Of a DNA stretch of 64,000 nt, positions 15,053 to 24,542 are shown piece after piece. The stretch's first letter is position 1; every line of letters begins with the position of its first letter. Below the pieces are notes generated by a model, which saw only the letters and a list, made by a program, of their open reading frames with translations, searched no databases and was not told the DNA's origin. Both the position numbers and the translations under genes were made by a program. The DNA is from Erythrobacter litoralis HTCC2594 (GTDB taxonomy: Bacteria; Pseudomonadota; Alphaproteobacteria; Sphingomonadales; Sphingomonadaceae), in the NCBI RefSeq assembly GCF_000013005.1, contig NC_007722.1, forward strand, positions 1,555,501 through 1,619,500, in the 5' to 3' direction.

Positions 15053-16267
15053 GTGGCAACCAAGGCGAATTCCTTCCGCACCCAGCCTGACGAGCGCGGG
15101 CATTTCGGCCAGTTCGGTGGGCGCTATGTCGCTGAAACGCTGATGCCGCTCGTGCTGGACCTAGAGCGCGAATATCGCGCGGCGCAGGCCGATCCTGCCT
15201 TTCAGGCCCAATTCGACGACCTGCTCGAACACTACGTCGGCCGCCCCTCCCCGCTCTATTTCGCAGAACGCCTCACCGAGGCGCTCGGCGGCGCGCAGGT
15301 CTGGTTCAAACGCGACGAGCTCAACCACACTGGCGCGCATAAGATCAACAATTGCATCGGGCAGATCCTGCTCGCCGAGCGCATGGGTAAGACCCGCATC
15401 ATCGCGGAGACCGGCGCGGGGCAACACGGCGTCGCCACCGCCACCGTCTGCGCGCGGTTCGGCCTGCCTTGCGTCATCTACATGGGCGCGGAGGACGTAA
15501 AGCGGCAGTCGCCCAATGTCTTCCGCATGAAGCTGCTCGGCGCAGAAGTCGTCCCCGTCACCAGCGGCGGCGCGACGCTCAAGGACGCGATGAACGAAGG
15601 GCTGCGCGACTGGGTCGCGAATGTCCACGACACCTTCTACATCATCGGCACCGCCGCCGGGCCGCATCCCTATCCGGAGCTGGTGCGCGATTTCCAGAGC
15701 GTGATCGGCAAGGAAGCCCGCGCGCAAATGCTCGACCGCACGGGCCGCCTGCCCGATTTGCTGATCGCCTGCATCGGCGGCGGCTCCAACGCGCTCGGCC
15801 TGTTCCACCCGTTTCTTGACGATCCGGACGTGAAGATGCTCGGCGTCGAAGCGGCGGGCCATGGTCTTGACGGCGACCAGCATGCCGCCAGCCTGCTCGG
15901 CGGCGCGCCCGGCATATTGCACGGCAACAAGACCTACCTGCTGCAGGACGAGGACGGCCAGATCACCGAAGGCCACTCGATCAGCGCCGGCCTCGACTAC
16001 CCCGGCATCGGCCCCGAACACGCATGGCTGAAAGAGTCAGGCCGCGTCGAATACACCGCCGTGACCGATGACGAGGCCTTGGACGGCTTCCAGCTGCTTT
16101 GCCGCACCGAGGGGATTATTCCCGCTCTGGAACCGTCACACGCCATCGCGGCGGTCGCCGACCGCGCCAAACAGATGAGCGAGGACCAGATCATCCTGAT
16201 GAACCTGTGCGGACGCGGGGATAAGGACATCTTCACGGTGGCGGAGAAGCTGGGAGTGGAGATGTAA
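15053..16267 (+). CDS. trpB: tryptophan synthase beta chain
   Basis: Joins indole and serine to make tryptophan, using PLP bound to Lys97 in NHTGAHKIN. It has 404 residues, the usual length, starting at GTG ([26 protein letters not shown]). The GGGSNA phosphate loop and a C-terminal NLCGRGDKD are present. The upstream in-frame extension is repeat sequence, so the GTG right after the T tract is the likely start, although no good Shine-Dalgarno is visible before it. Its TAA shares one base with the ATG of the next small gene. Confidence 0.95.
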   Translation: MATKANSFRTQPDERGHFGQFGGRYVAETLMPLVLDLEREYRAAQADPAFQAQFDDLLEHYVGRPSPLYFAERLTEALGGAQVWFKRDELNHTGAHKINNCIGQILLAERMGKTRIIAETGAGQHGVATATVCARFGLPCVIYMGAEDVKRQSPNVFRMKLLGAEVVPVTSGGATLKDAMNEGLRDWVANVHDTFYIIGTAAGPHPYPELVRDFQSVIGKEARAQMLDRTGRLPDLLIACIGGGSNALGLFHPFLDDPDVKMLGVEAAGHGLDGDQHAASLLGGAPGILHGNKTYLLQDEDGQITEGHSISAGLDYPGIGPEHAWLKESGRVEYTAVTDDEALDGFQLLCRTEGIIPALEPSHAIAAVADRAKQMSEDQIILMNLCGRGDKDIFTVAEKLGVEM

Positions 16268-16592
16268 TGCGTCTACGCCGGGAAGCTGAGAACAAGAATT
16301 CAACTGAATGGCCAGCGTTTCATCATCTAATGGATTGCTACTGGCATCAAACCGCCGATGCATTTTACTCCGAGTTCAAGGAAGCACTCGACGATTTTCG
16401 TGAATGCGAAGGACAAGAAAGGTTTGAGCAACTCAAAGCCGAGCTTTGTGCTCTTCGAGATCAAGGGCGCTTTCCGAGACCCGGGCAGTTGCGAGTTAAT
16501 TATAACAAACCATTTTGGCGCGGCTATGCGCGTATCGTGACCACGAGAGATATCGCAACATGTGATCCAATTCTTGGGTCTAGGGAAACTCA

Positions 16593-16596
<4 letters not shown>
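16267..16596 (+). CDS. small protein resembling a CDI immunity (CdiI-like) protein, inserted in the trp operon
   Basis: A 109-residue soluble protein whose DNA is visibly more AT-rich (about half G+C by eye) than the surrounding trp genes, with non-typical codons (AAT, TTT, ATT, GAA). The pattern FHHLMDCYWHQ, then EALDDF and ERFEQLKAEL, recalls the YxHQ...A..F...ELxxLL layout of contact-dependent-inhibition immunity proteins. That link is from memory of the family. It begins on the last base of the trpB stop and overlaps trpA by ATGA. No cdiA toxin is nearby. It is probably a transferred orphan immunity gene; otherwise an unknown protein. Confidence 0.5.
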
Positions 16597-18231
<1,635 letters not shown>

Positions 18232-18238
18232 TGAACAT

Positions 18239-18263
18239 CGTCATCCCAGCGAAAGCTGGGATC
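18239..18263. repeat. palindromic repeat in the accD-folC gap, first copy
   Basis: CGTCATCCCAGCGAAAGCTG followed by GGATC, the reverse complement of the element at 1623-1648. It pairs both with itself (8-bp arms) and with the copy at 18296-18322. Confidence 0.7.
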
Positions 18264-18295
18264 TCGCTCCACCAGGATCGACGCAAGTGGCGAGA

Positions 18296-18322
18296 GACCC
18301 CAGCTTTCGCTGGGGTGACGAG
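18296..18322. repeat. palindromic repeat in the accD-folC gap, second copy
   Basis: The arms ACCCCAGC and GCTGGGGT around TTTC carry a compensatory change relative to the other copies. Its GACGAGG end reaches to within a few bases of the folC ATG (18329), so the repeat appears to supply the GAGG ribosome-binding site of folC. Confidence 0.65.
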
Positions 18323-18328
18323 GTAGCC

Positions 18329-19618
18329 ATGGACTTCGCACGCTCCTCCCACCCCGGCGTGCAGGCCCAGCTCGACCGGCTCGGCCTGCTGAGCGTCCCC
18401 GACGGGCGGTTCGGGCTGGAAACGATCACCACCCTGCTCGACCGGCTCGGCAATCCGCATCGCCAGCTACCGCCGACGTTCCATGTCGCGGGGACCAACG
18501 GCAAAGGCTCGGTCTGCGCCTTCCTGCGCGCCATGCTGGAGGCGGATGGCAAGCGCGTCCACGTCACCACCAGCCCGCACCTCGTGCGCTACAATGAACG
18601 TATCCTGCTGGCTGGCAGACTGATCGAAGACGAGCCGCTGGCGGCGCTGCTGGAAGAGGTGCTCGATGCGAGCGAAGAGTTGGCCCCCAGCTTTTTCGAA
18701 GTCACCATCGCCGCCGCCTTCCTCGCATTCAGCCGCACACCTGCCGATGCCTGCGTAGTTGAGGTCGGCCTTGGCGGGAGATTCGACGCGACCAATGTGC
18801 TGCAATCGGACGTGCTGGCGGCTTGCGGAATCGCGGCGCTGGGGATCGATCACGAACGCTTCCTCCTCGCCCCGGAGGACGGCGTGCCGAAAGACCCGAT
18901 GGCGCGGATCGCATTTGAGAAGGCGGGGATCGCGAAGAAAGGCATACCGCTGGTGACCGGCTTCCAACAAGCAGGTCCGGCCTTGGAAATCGAACGGGCG
19001 ATATTGCGCAGCGAGGCCACGCTGAAAATGCGCGGTCGTGAATGGCACGCGAGCATGGACGACGCCGGGCTGCACTACGCCGATTTCGGCGGCGCTCTAG
19101 ACTTGCCGCAGCCATCCATGCCCGGCGGACATCAAATCGATAATGCGGCGCTGGCTGTCGCGATGCTGCGTCACCAAGAAGCGTTGTCGGTCTCGCCCGA
19201 GGCGATGGCGCAAGGGCTGCGCGCGGCGCATTGGCCTGCACGGATGCAGCGGCTGAAACCGGGCCCACTCACCGGGGATCGGGCCGTCTGGCTCGATGGC
19301 GGACACAATCCCAGCGCGGGTGCGACGATTGCTGCGTTTTTCGAGGGGCCGGTTCATCTTGTTCTGGGTATGCTCGACAACAAGGACCCGCAGGCGCTGA
19401 TTGCGCCACTTGGAGACCGCATTCGTAGCCTTACCGTAGTGCCGGTGCCGGGGCATGACAGCCATCCGGTCGAGGCTTTCGGCCCCGATGCCAAGGCTGT
19501 TGATACTATCGAAGAGGCGCTGCTTGGCATCCCCGCAGATGACTACCCGATCTTGATCGCAGGCTCGCTCTACCTTGCGGGGGAGGTGTTGCGACTTAAT
19601 GACGGGATCCCCAACTAG
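18329..19618 (+). CDS. folC: folylpolyglutamate synthase / dihydrofolate synthase
   Basis: ATP-dependent Mur-ligase-family enzyme that adds glutamate to dihydropteroate and folates. It has 429 residues. The P-loop is in VAGTNGKGSVCAFL near the N-terminus. The family segments TSPHLVRYNERI and EVGLGGRFDATNV (metal and folate binding) follow, and the C-terminal domain has WLDGGHNP. The ATG at 18329 lies just after the repeat pair; earlier in-frame codons are repeat sequence. It is the last gene of the lapA-to-folC operon. Confidence 0.94.
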   Translation: MDFARSSHPGVQAQLDRLGLLSVPDGRFGLETITTLLDRLGNPHRQLPPTFHVAGTNGKGSVCAFLRAMLEADGKRVHVTTSPHLVRYNERILLAGRLIEDEPLAALLEEVLDASEELAPSFFEVTIAAAFLAFSRTPADACVVEVGLGGRFDATNVLQSDVLAACGIAALGIDHERFLLAPEDGVPKDPMARIAFEKAGIAKKGIPLVTGFQQAGPALEIERAILRSEATLKMRGREWHASMDDAGLHYADFGGALDLPQPSMPGGHQIDNAALAVAMLRHQEALSVSPEAMAQGLRAAHWPARMQRLKPGPLTGDRAVWLDGGHNPSAGATIAAFFEGPVHLVLGMLDNKDPQALIAPLGDRIRSLTVVPVPGHDSHPVEAFGPDAKAVDTIEEALLGIPADDYPILIAGSLYLAGEVLRLNDGIPN

Positions 19619-19629
19619 CTAACCAAGTC

Positions 19630-19650
19630 CGTTCGGGCTGAGCCTGTCGA
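19630..19650. repeat. dispersed repeat after folC, left copy
   Basis: CGTTCGGGCTGAGCCTGTCG then A. It faces the copy at 19692-19720 across about 40 bases, in the gap between folC and the convergent permease gene. Confidence 0.65.
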
Positions 19651-19691
19651 ATCCCAGTCACGGCGTTGTGCCAAGACCAAAGGCCCGGGGC

Positions 19692-19720
19692 TGCCCTGCG
19701 ACAGGCTCAGGGCGAACGGG
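19692..19720. repeat. dispersed repeat after folC, right copy
   Basis: The core GCGACAGGCTCAGGGCGAAC, flanked by short CCC and GGG runs, is an inverted partner of 19630-19650. The pair sits at the meeting point of two transcripts, as the pair at 3484/3547 does. It may act as a bidirectional terminator, though no T tract follows. Confidence 0.6.
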
Positions 19721-19740
19721 TGTTGGTTTGGGTGCGAATG

Positions 19741-21516
19741 TTACTCCGCCGGTTCCGCAGCTGCCTCAGGTGCAACGACACCCGCCGCCTTGCCCAGCCG
19801 CGCCTGGCGGACCCACTCGATCACGCACAACACAACCGCGAACATGCCGATCAGCGTCGTCAGGATGAAGACGTCGAAATAGCCGCGCTCCTCGATCATC
19901 TGGCCCAGCGCCCCCCGTCCGAGCGTGCCGACCAGCAGCGTCAGCGAAGACAGCAGCGCATATTGCACCGCGCTGTACCCCTTGGAGACGATGCTGGAGA
20001 GATAGGCGACGAAAGCCGCGCCCGCGACGCCGACCGCTATATTTTCGCCCGCGATCGCCATCATCAGCTTGCTGAGGCGCTCGTCGCCGCCGAGCTGGAC
20101 CACCAGCCAGGTGAAGCCCGAATTGTCGGCCACGGTCTGCACGACCGCCCCGCCCCGCGCCAGATCGGCATAGAGCAGGTTGGTGGCAGCGGCGAAGAAG
20201 GCGCCCAGCGTCAACGTCAGCATCCGGCCGATCGCGGTCAGCAGGTAACCACCCAGCGCGAGACCCAGCAGCAGCGCCCCGACGCCGAAGAACTTGGAGG
20301 CCACGGCCACCTCGTCCTTGGTGTACTGCAATTCGCCGAGGTAGAACGGATAGGCGAAACTGCCCCAGATCGCGTCGGTGATGCGATAGGTCAGCACCAG
20401 CGCGATCACGATGATCATCGCCCAGCCGAGCCGACCGATGAGGTCAGTGAGCGGGAGCACCAGTGCGCGGTAGAGATGGTCCATCGCCCGGTCGCCACTC
20501 GACTTTGCGGCGAAAGGCGAGGCGTAATGTCCGGTCTGGATATCGTCGCCCCCGCTGACCTGCGCCGGGATCGTGTAGCGGCCTTGCGCGCGCATCCGCT
20601 CCAGCCACGCGGCAATCAATGCGGGGATCACCACGGTGGCGATCACGATCAGCGGGCCCATGGTGGAGATGAAATCGACCGAGTCGGGTCGCATTTCGGG
20701 ATCGCTCGACAGCGATTGCACCATGAATACGCCGACCGTCACCAGCGCCCAGCCCCACAGCAGGCCGACCGCGACCAGCGCCCAGCCGCGCACCCTGGGC
20801 AGGATCTGCCCGGCTTTGCGCAGGCCATAGGGATCGTCGCCGCGTTGCGATTCCAGCGCCTTCAACGCCTTCGTGTCGGCATCGGGAGCCCACAATCCCG
20901 CAAAGCCGACCACCAGCATCAGCACGCCCATGCCGAAATAGGTCGCCGGCCAGCCGTATCTCTCTGCTGCGAACAGCGCCAATGCGCCGCCGACCAGGGC
21001 GGCGATGCGGTAACCCATCTGGTAGACGGTGGAGAGGATATCGATCGTTGCGACATCGTCCGCGACATCGACGCGCCAGGCATCGATCACCACGTCCTGC
21101 GTCGCGCTGGCGAAGGCGGCAAGGCCCGCCAGCAGGCTGAAGATGCCGATCGTCTCGTTGCTTGGCGTAATAAAGCTGAGCGAGGCCAGCGCGGCACCGA
21201 TGAACAGCTGCGCGGTGACGATCCACTGCTTGCGCTTGCCGAGGCGGCGCAGGCCGGGGATGTCGATCCGGTCCAGCGCGGGCGACCACAGGAACTTGAA
21301 GGCATAAGCGAGGCCGATCAGCGAGAAGACTCCCATCGTCTCCAGGTCGATCTCGCCGCTGTCGGAAAGCCACGCGTAGAGCGTGCCGAGCACGAGCGCA
21401 TAGGGCAGTCCCGCTGCGAAGCCGAACAGCAGCATGTAGGCGGTCTTGCGGTGGCGCAATGCCGCCACGACGGCGCGCCAGCCGGGTTTGCTTTTCTCTG
21501 CAGCCGCTGCTGCCAT
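19741..21516 (-). CDS. AmpG-like major facilitator (muropeptide permease family)
   Basis: A 591-residue membrane protein with about 12-14 hydrophobic segments. AmpG imports anhydro-muropeptides for cell-wall recycling. The match comes from the opening GFAAGLPYALVLGTLYAWL, SPALDRIDIPGLRRLGKRKQWI and ATQDVVIDAWRVD. The ATG at 21516 is preceded by AAAGGGAG; an upstream in-frame extension of 26 residues lacks membrane character. It is about 100 residues longer than E. coli AmpG, mainly in a middle hydrophilic loop. AmpG often matters for inducible AmpC enzymes, but no ampR or ampC is seen here. The closeness to an NDM-like gene may be chance. Confidence 0.82.
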   Translation of the reverse strand: MAAAAAEKSKPGWRAVVAALRHRKTAYMLLFGFAAGLPYALVLGTLYAWLSDSGEIDLETMGVFSLIGLAYAFKFLWSPALDRIDIPGLRRLGKRKQWIVTAQLFIGAALASLSFITPSNETIGIFSLLAGLAAFASATQDVVIDAWRVDVADDVATIDILSTVYQMGYRIAALVGGALALFAAERYGWPATYFGMGVLMLVVGFAGLWAPDADTKALKALESQRGDDPYGLRKAGQILPRVRGWALVAVGLLWGWALVTVGVFMVQSLSSDPEMRPDSVDFISTMGPLIVIATVVIPALIAAWLERMRAQGRYTIPAQVSGGDDIQTGHYASPFAAKSSGDRAMDHLYRALVLPLTDLIGRLGWAMIIVIALVLTYRITDAIWGSFAYPFYLGELQYTKDEVAVASKFFGVGALLLGLALGGYLLTAIGRMLTLTLGAFFAAATNLLYADLARGGAVVQTVADNSGFTWLVVQLGGDERLSKLMMAIAGENIAVGVAGAAFVAYLSSIVSKGYSAVQYALLSSLTLLVGTLGRGALGQMIEERGYFDVFILTTLIGMFAVVLCVIEWVRQARLGKAAGVVAPEAAAEPAE

Positions 21517-21620
21517 CGCTGTCACTCCCTTTGCGCCGACACTAGCGCAGCCACGCGCTGTGGGAAGCCCCGACCATCCGCGCTTCCACCGCAACGTTCG
21601 TCCGTGTAGAGGCGCTCACC

Positions 21621-22421
21621 ATGGCAGCCCCACCCAAACAGAACCATGAACGCAGCCCAGACCGCCCCGATGGCGACCGCATCGCCAAGCTGCTCGCCCG
21701 CGCCGGTGTCGCGAGCCGCCGCGAGGTCGAGCGCATGATCACCGACGGGCGCGTCGCGCTGCACGGCAAGCCGGTCGAGACGCCCGCGACCTTCCTCGAA
21801 AGCCTGCGCGGCGTGACGGTGGACGGCAAGCCCGTCGGCAAGGCCGAGCCGACGCGGCTGTTCGCTTTCAACAAACCGACCGGGCTGCTGACGGCCGAGA
21901 ACGACCCGAAGGGCCGCGCCACAATCTATGACGCGCTCAAAAACGCCTTGCCCAAGGATGCGGGCCGCGTGATGCCGATCGGGCGGCTCGACTTCAACAC
22001 GGAAGGCCTGCTGCTGCTCACCAACGATGGCGGGCTCAAACGCCGGATGGAACTGCCTTCGTCGGGCATCCCCCGCACCTACCGCGCGCGCGCTTTCGGA
22101 GACATCACGCAGGAACAGCTCGAAAGCCTGATCGAAGGGATCGAAATCGACGGGGTCCGTTACGGCCGGATCGACGCCAATCTGGAGCAGAAGACGAAGA
22201 GCGCCGGGGGCCGCAATCAGTGGATCGAGATGACGATCACCGAGGGCAAGAACCGCGAAGTGCGGCGCGTGCTCGAACATTTCGGACTGGAAGTGAGCCG
22301 CCTGATGCGTGTCGCCTATGGCCCGTTCCAGCTCGGCGACCTGCCGCGCGGCCAAGCCGTCGAAATCCGCAAGGGCGATCTCGGCCGGTTCCTGAGCACG
22401 CTCAAGAAGGAGGGCGCGTGA
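21621..22421 (+). CDS. rluB: 23S rRNA pseudouridine synthase of the RsuA/RluB family
   Basis: A 266-residue enzyme with an S4 RNA-binding domain at about residues 18-70 (DRIAKLLARAGVASRREVERMI) and a pseudouridine synthase domain. The catalytic aspartate is D124 in GRLDFNTEGLLLLTNDG. The segment KPTGLLTAENDPKGR and the end VSRLMRVAYGPFQLGDLPRG fit RluB (U2605 of 23S rRNA) better than RsuA, but the site is not certain. It overlaps rsmD by GTGA, making a two-gene rRNA-modification unit. Confidence 0.88.
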   Translation: MAAPPKQNHERSPDRPDGDRIAKLLARAGVASRREVERMITDGRVALHGKPVETPATFLESLRGVTVDGKPVGKAEPTRLFAFNKPTGLLTAENDPKGRATIYDALKNALPKDAGRVMPIGRLDFNTEGLLLLTNDGGLKRRMELPSSGIPRTYRARAFGDITQEQLESLIEGIEIDGVRYGRIDANLEQKTKSAGGRNQWIEMTITEGKNREVRRVLEHFGLEVSRLMRVAYGPFQLGDLPRGQAVEIRKGDLGRFLSTLKKEGA

Positions 22422-22966
22422 GGATCATCGCCGGCGAATGGCGCGGGCGGAAACTGGTCGCACCGAGGGGCGACGGCACCCGCCCGACCGCAGACCGGAC
22501 GCGCGAGACTTTGTTCTCGATGCTCACCAGCCGCCTGGGGAGTTTCGAAGGACTGAGCGCGGTCGATCTGTTCGCCGGCTCCGGTGCGCTCGGGCTGGAG
22601 GCGCTGTCGCGCGGCGCAGCGCATTGCCTGTTCGTGGAGCAGGACAAGCCCGCGCTCGATGTGATCCGCGCAAATATCGTTGCTCTGAATGCCCGCGCGA
22701 GGGCGACCGTATCGGCCGGATCGGTGATGGCGCTCGGCCCGGCCAAAGCGCCGCACGACCTGGTCCTCGCCGACCCACCTTACGACTCCGGCGCCGGGGC
22801 GGTAGCGCTCGACCGGTTGCTGCGGCTCGGCTGGATCGGGCCGCAGACGTGGATCGCAGTCGAGACCGCCGCGCAGGAAGATGTCGCGGTCAAGGGCCTC
22901 GCAATCGAGACCGAACGCAAGGTCGGGAAGGCGAAGCTGACCATTCTCCGCCTTCCCGCCGGCTAA
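22418..22966 (+). CDS. rsmD: 16S rRNA guanine(966)-N2 methyltransferase
   Basis: Methylates G966 of 16S rRNA using SAM. It has 182 residues with the start MRIIAGEWRGRKL typical of RsmD, the SAM-binding DLFAGSGALGLEALSRG (about 50-66) and the catalytic DPPY at 119-122. The GTG start overlaps the pseudouridine synthase stop by four bases, which argues against the much longer in-frame extension upstream. Confidence 0.92.
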   Translation: MRIIAGEWRGRKLVAPRGDGTRPTADRTRETLFSMLTSRLGSFEGLSAVDLFAGSGALGLEALSRGAAHCLFVEQDKPALDVIRANIVALNARARATVSAGSVMALGPAKAPHDLVLADPPYDSGAGAVALDRLLRLGWIGPQTWIAVETAAQEDVAVKGLAIETERKVGKAKLTILRLPAG

Positions 22967-22979
22967 CCCGTTCCGACTG

Positions 22980-23426
22980 TCATTCTGCCTTGTCGTCGGG
23001 GAGAGGTGGGGTGTCGCCGGGATCGGTCTCGGCCTCGTCTGCCGGGGTGCTGCCCGCGGGCGGATCGTCGTTGAGCATTCTCTGCTCGACCATGTCCCAG
23101 GCCGCCGTGCGATCTTCTTCGGCCATCGCGGTCAGCGCCAGCTTGTCGTTGTCGGAAATGCGCCAGAACACCTCCTGGCGGGGTGGCGGCAGGGTCCAGT
23201 AATAGGCCTGCACGTCGACCGGCCAGGTATCGTAGGCGGCGCGCTGTTCGGCGGGCCAGCTTTCGTAGGCGGCCAGCCGCTCGGGCGGCATCTCGGCAGC
23301 CGGGTCGACCGCAGGCGCTGCGGCCTCCGCCGCATCCGGGCCTGCCGGCGGCATGTCCTGCGACAGCCCGGGCGCAGCCATCGCACCGACGATGATTGCA
23401 GGGAAAATGAGGGACGATTTACGCAT
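22980..23426 (-). CDS. exported hypothetical protein, acidic and proline-rich
   Basis: A 148-residue protein with a signal peptide (MRKSSLIFPAIIVGAMAAPGLS). An Ala/Pro-rich linker follows, then a short conserved-looking core YESWPAEQRAAYDTWP...YYWTLPPPRQEVFW, and an acidic disordered tail. The repeated tryptophan motif W-P-x-x-x-Q-x-A-Y may be a small structural repeat. I do not recognise a named family. It converges on rsmD with 13 bases between the stops. Confidence 0.7.
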   Translation of the reverse strand: MRKSSLIFPAIIVGAMAAPGLSQDMPPAGPDAAEAAAPAVDPAAEMPPERLAAYESWPAEQRAAYDTWPVDVQAYYWTLPPPRQEVFWRISDNDKLALTAMAEEDRTAAWDMVEQRMLNDDPPAGSTPADEAETDPGDTPPLPDDKAE

Positions 23427-23617
23427 GGGATACTCCTTTGATTATTCCCGTGCGCGACGAACGCGACCCGCCTCCTGTGCAGGAGACAGCCCGGTGATGA
23501 CCGAGATGGAGATGAGCGACAAGCCATGCGCGGATCGCCGGTCGCAAAGCGCGGGTGCTTCGGCCCTTTGCCGTGCCGCAAACGCGGCGAACGGCTCGTC
23601 GCAGAAGGCGCCGGGGC

Positions 23618-24016
23618 CTAATGTTGCGGAGGATAGCGCTCGAATTCGGGCAGGCGATGCGCTTCGGCCATCCAGCCGATGCGGTCGGCGACCTGGATAT
23701 GCGCTTCGGGCGGCAGTTCGTCGGGTTCGTCCAGCGTGGCGACCTGCACGTCGACCAGCCCGGGCAGCATGTCGGCGTTCGAATAGAACAGTCCGGTGCC
23801 GCACTGGACGCAGAAATGCCGCCGCCCGTGCTCGGAGGAAGCATAGACCGAAGGTTCGCCCGATACCGTGAGCTGTCCGTCGGTCACCATCGCCCAGCCG
23901 ACCATCGGCGCGCCCGACGCGCGGCGGCAATCGGTGCAATGGCACAGCGCATGATTGATGACCTCGCCCTCGATCTCGTAGCGGATCGCCCCGCAGTGAC
24001 AGCTGCCTTCGAGCAT
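23618..24016 (-). CDS. GFA-family (glutathione-dependent formaldehyde-activating) zinc protein
   Basis: A 132-residue protein of the GFA/CENP-V fold. Zinc cysteines occur in EGSCHCGAIRYE (C6, C8), CHCTDCRRASGAP and FCVQCGTGLFY, the standard family pattern. The ATG at 24016 follows GGGGAGGG, a better start than a frame extension of 22 codons. Family members include a few glutathione adduct enzymes, but most have no known substrate, so the function is open. Confidence 0.85.
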   Translation of the reverse strand: MLEGSCHCGAIRYEIEGEVINHALCHCTDCRRASGAPMVGWAMVTDGQLTVSGEPSVYASSEHGRRHFCVQCGTGLFYSNADMLPGLVDVQVATLDEPDELPPEAHIQVADRIGWMAEAHRLPEFERYPPQH

Positions 24017-24135
24017 CGCGCCCTCCCCGTCGAAAATCTTCTGGCCGCATACATGAAGGGTGACCGCGCAAAGCGCAATCACCCTTCCTCGCCTGGGATC
24101 CCCTCAGGAATCCGTCGGCAACATGTCTGTACTGT

Positions 24136-24423
24136 TTACCTGCGGCTCATGCGCGGCCACGTATTGGCGGGATAGTTACCCCAGTCGAGGCCGGCTGCGC
24201 GCGGTTGGATACAGCCATCGGTCATTTCATAGTTCATGCAGACCGGATACATCTTGTCCCCGACCTTCACCATTGTTGCTTTGCCCTGGTCGTTACGTTC
24301 AACAACGACGACCTTCTCCTTAGGCTTGTAGCTCTTGTGATCGTCGGCCAGCGCAGCGGCGGCACCAAAGCTGACGGTCATTGCAGCGGCAAGCGATCCT
24401 GCGATAAACTTCTTCATTTTCAA
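24136..24423 (-). CDS. small exported hypothetical protein
   Basis: A 95-residue protein with a signal peptide (MKMKKFIAGSLAAAMTVSFGAAAALA). The mature part carries KEKVVVVERNDQGKATMVKVGD and two cysteines in PVCMNYEMTDGCIQP, a pair that may form a disulfide. The C-terminus ends in basic residues. I do not recognise the family. The 119 bases between it and uvrD contain an inverted repeat, AGGTTCC/GGAACCT, at 24472-24496. Confidence 0.65.
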   Translation of the reverse strand: MKMKKFIAGSLAAAMTVSFGAAAALADDHKSYKPKEKVVVVERNDQGKATMVKVGDKMYPVCMNYEMTDGCIQPRAAGLDWGNYPANTWPRMSRR

Positions 24424-24471
24424 GTCCTTCCGGTGTTTCCTCTATGCCTAATCAATGAAAAAAGCCGGTGC

Positions 24472-24496
24472 AGGTTCCACAAACTTTCCGGAACCT
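24472..24496. promoter_or_regulatory. AGGTTCC-N11-GGAACCT inverted repeat upstream of the 95-residue protein gene
   Basis: Perfect 7-base arms separated by 11 bases lie about 50-75 bases upstream of the minus-strand start at 24423 and about 50 bases before uvrD on the other strand. It could be an operator for either gene. The GGAAC arm resembles the -35 of EcfG promoters, but I found no matching -10. Confidence 0.3.
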
Positions 24497-24542
24497 CAGC
24501 CTTGCTCATGTGTTGCGCGTTCCCTAACTGTTCGCTGACAGC

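Noticed and set aside
19666..21609. 647-codon plus-strand frame opposite the AmpG-like gene
   Set aside because: Same type of shadow, with no domain; the minus strand encodes a clear MFS permease.
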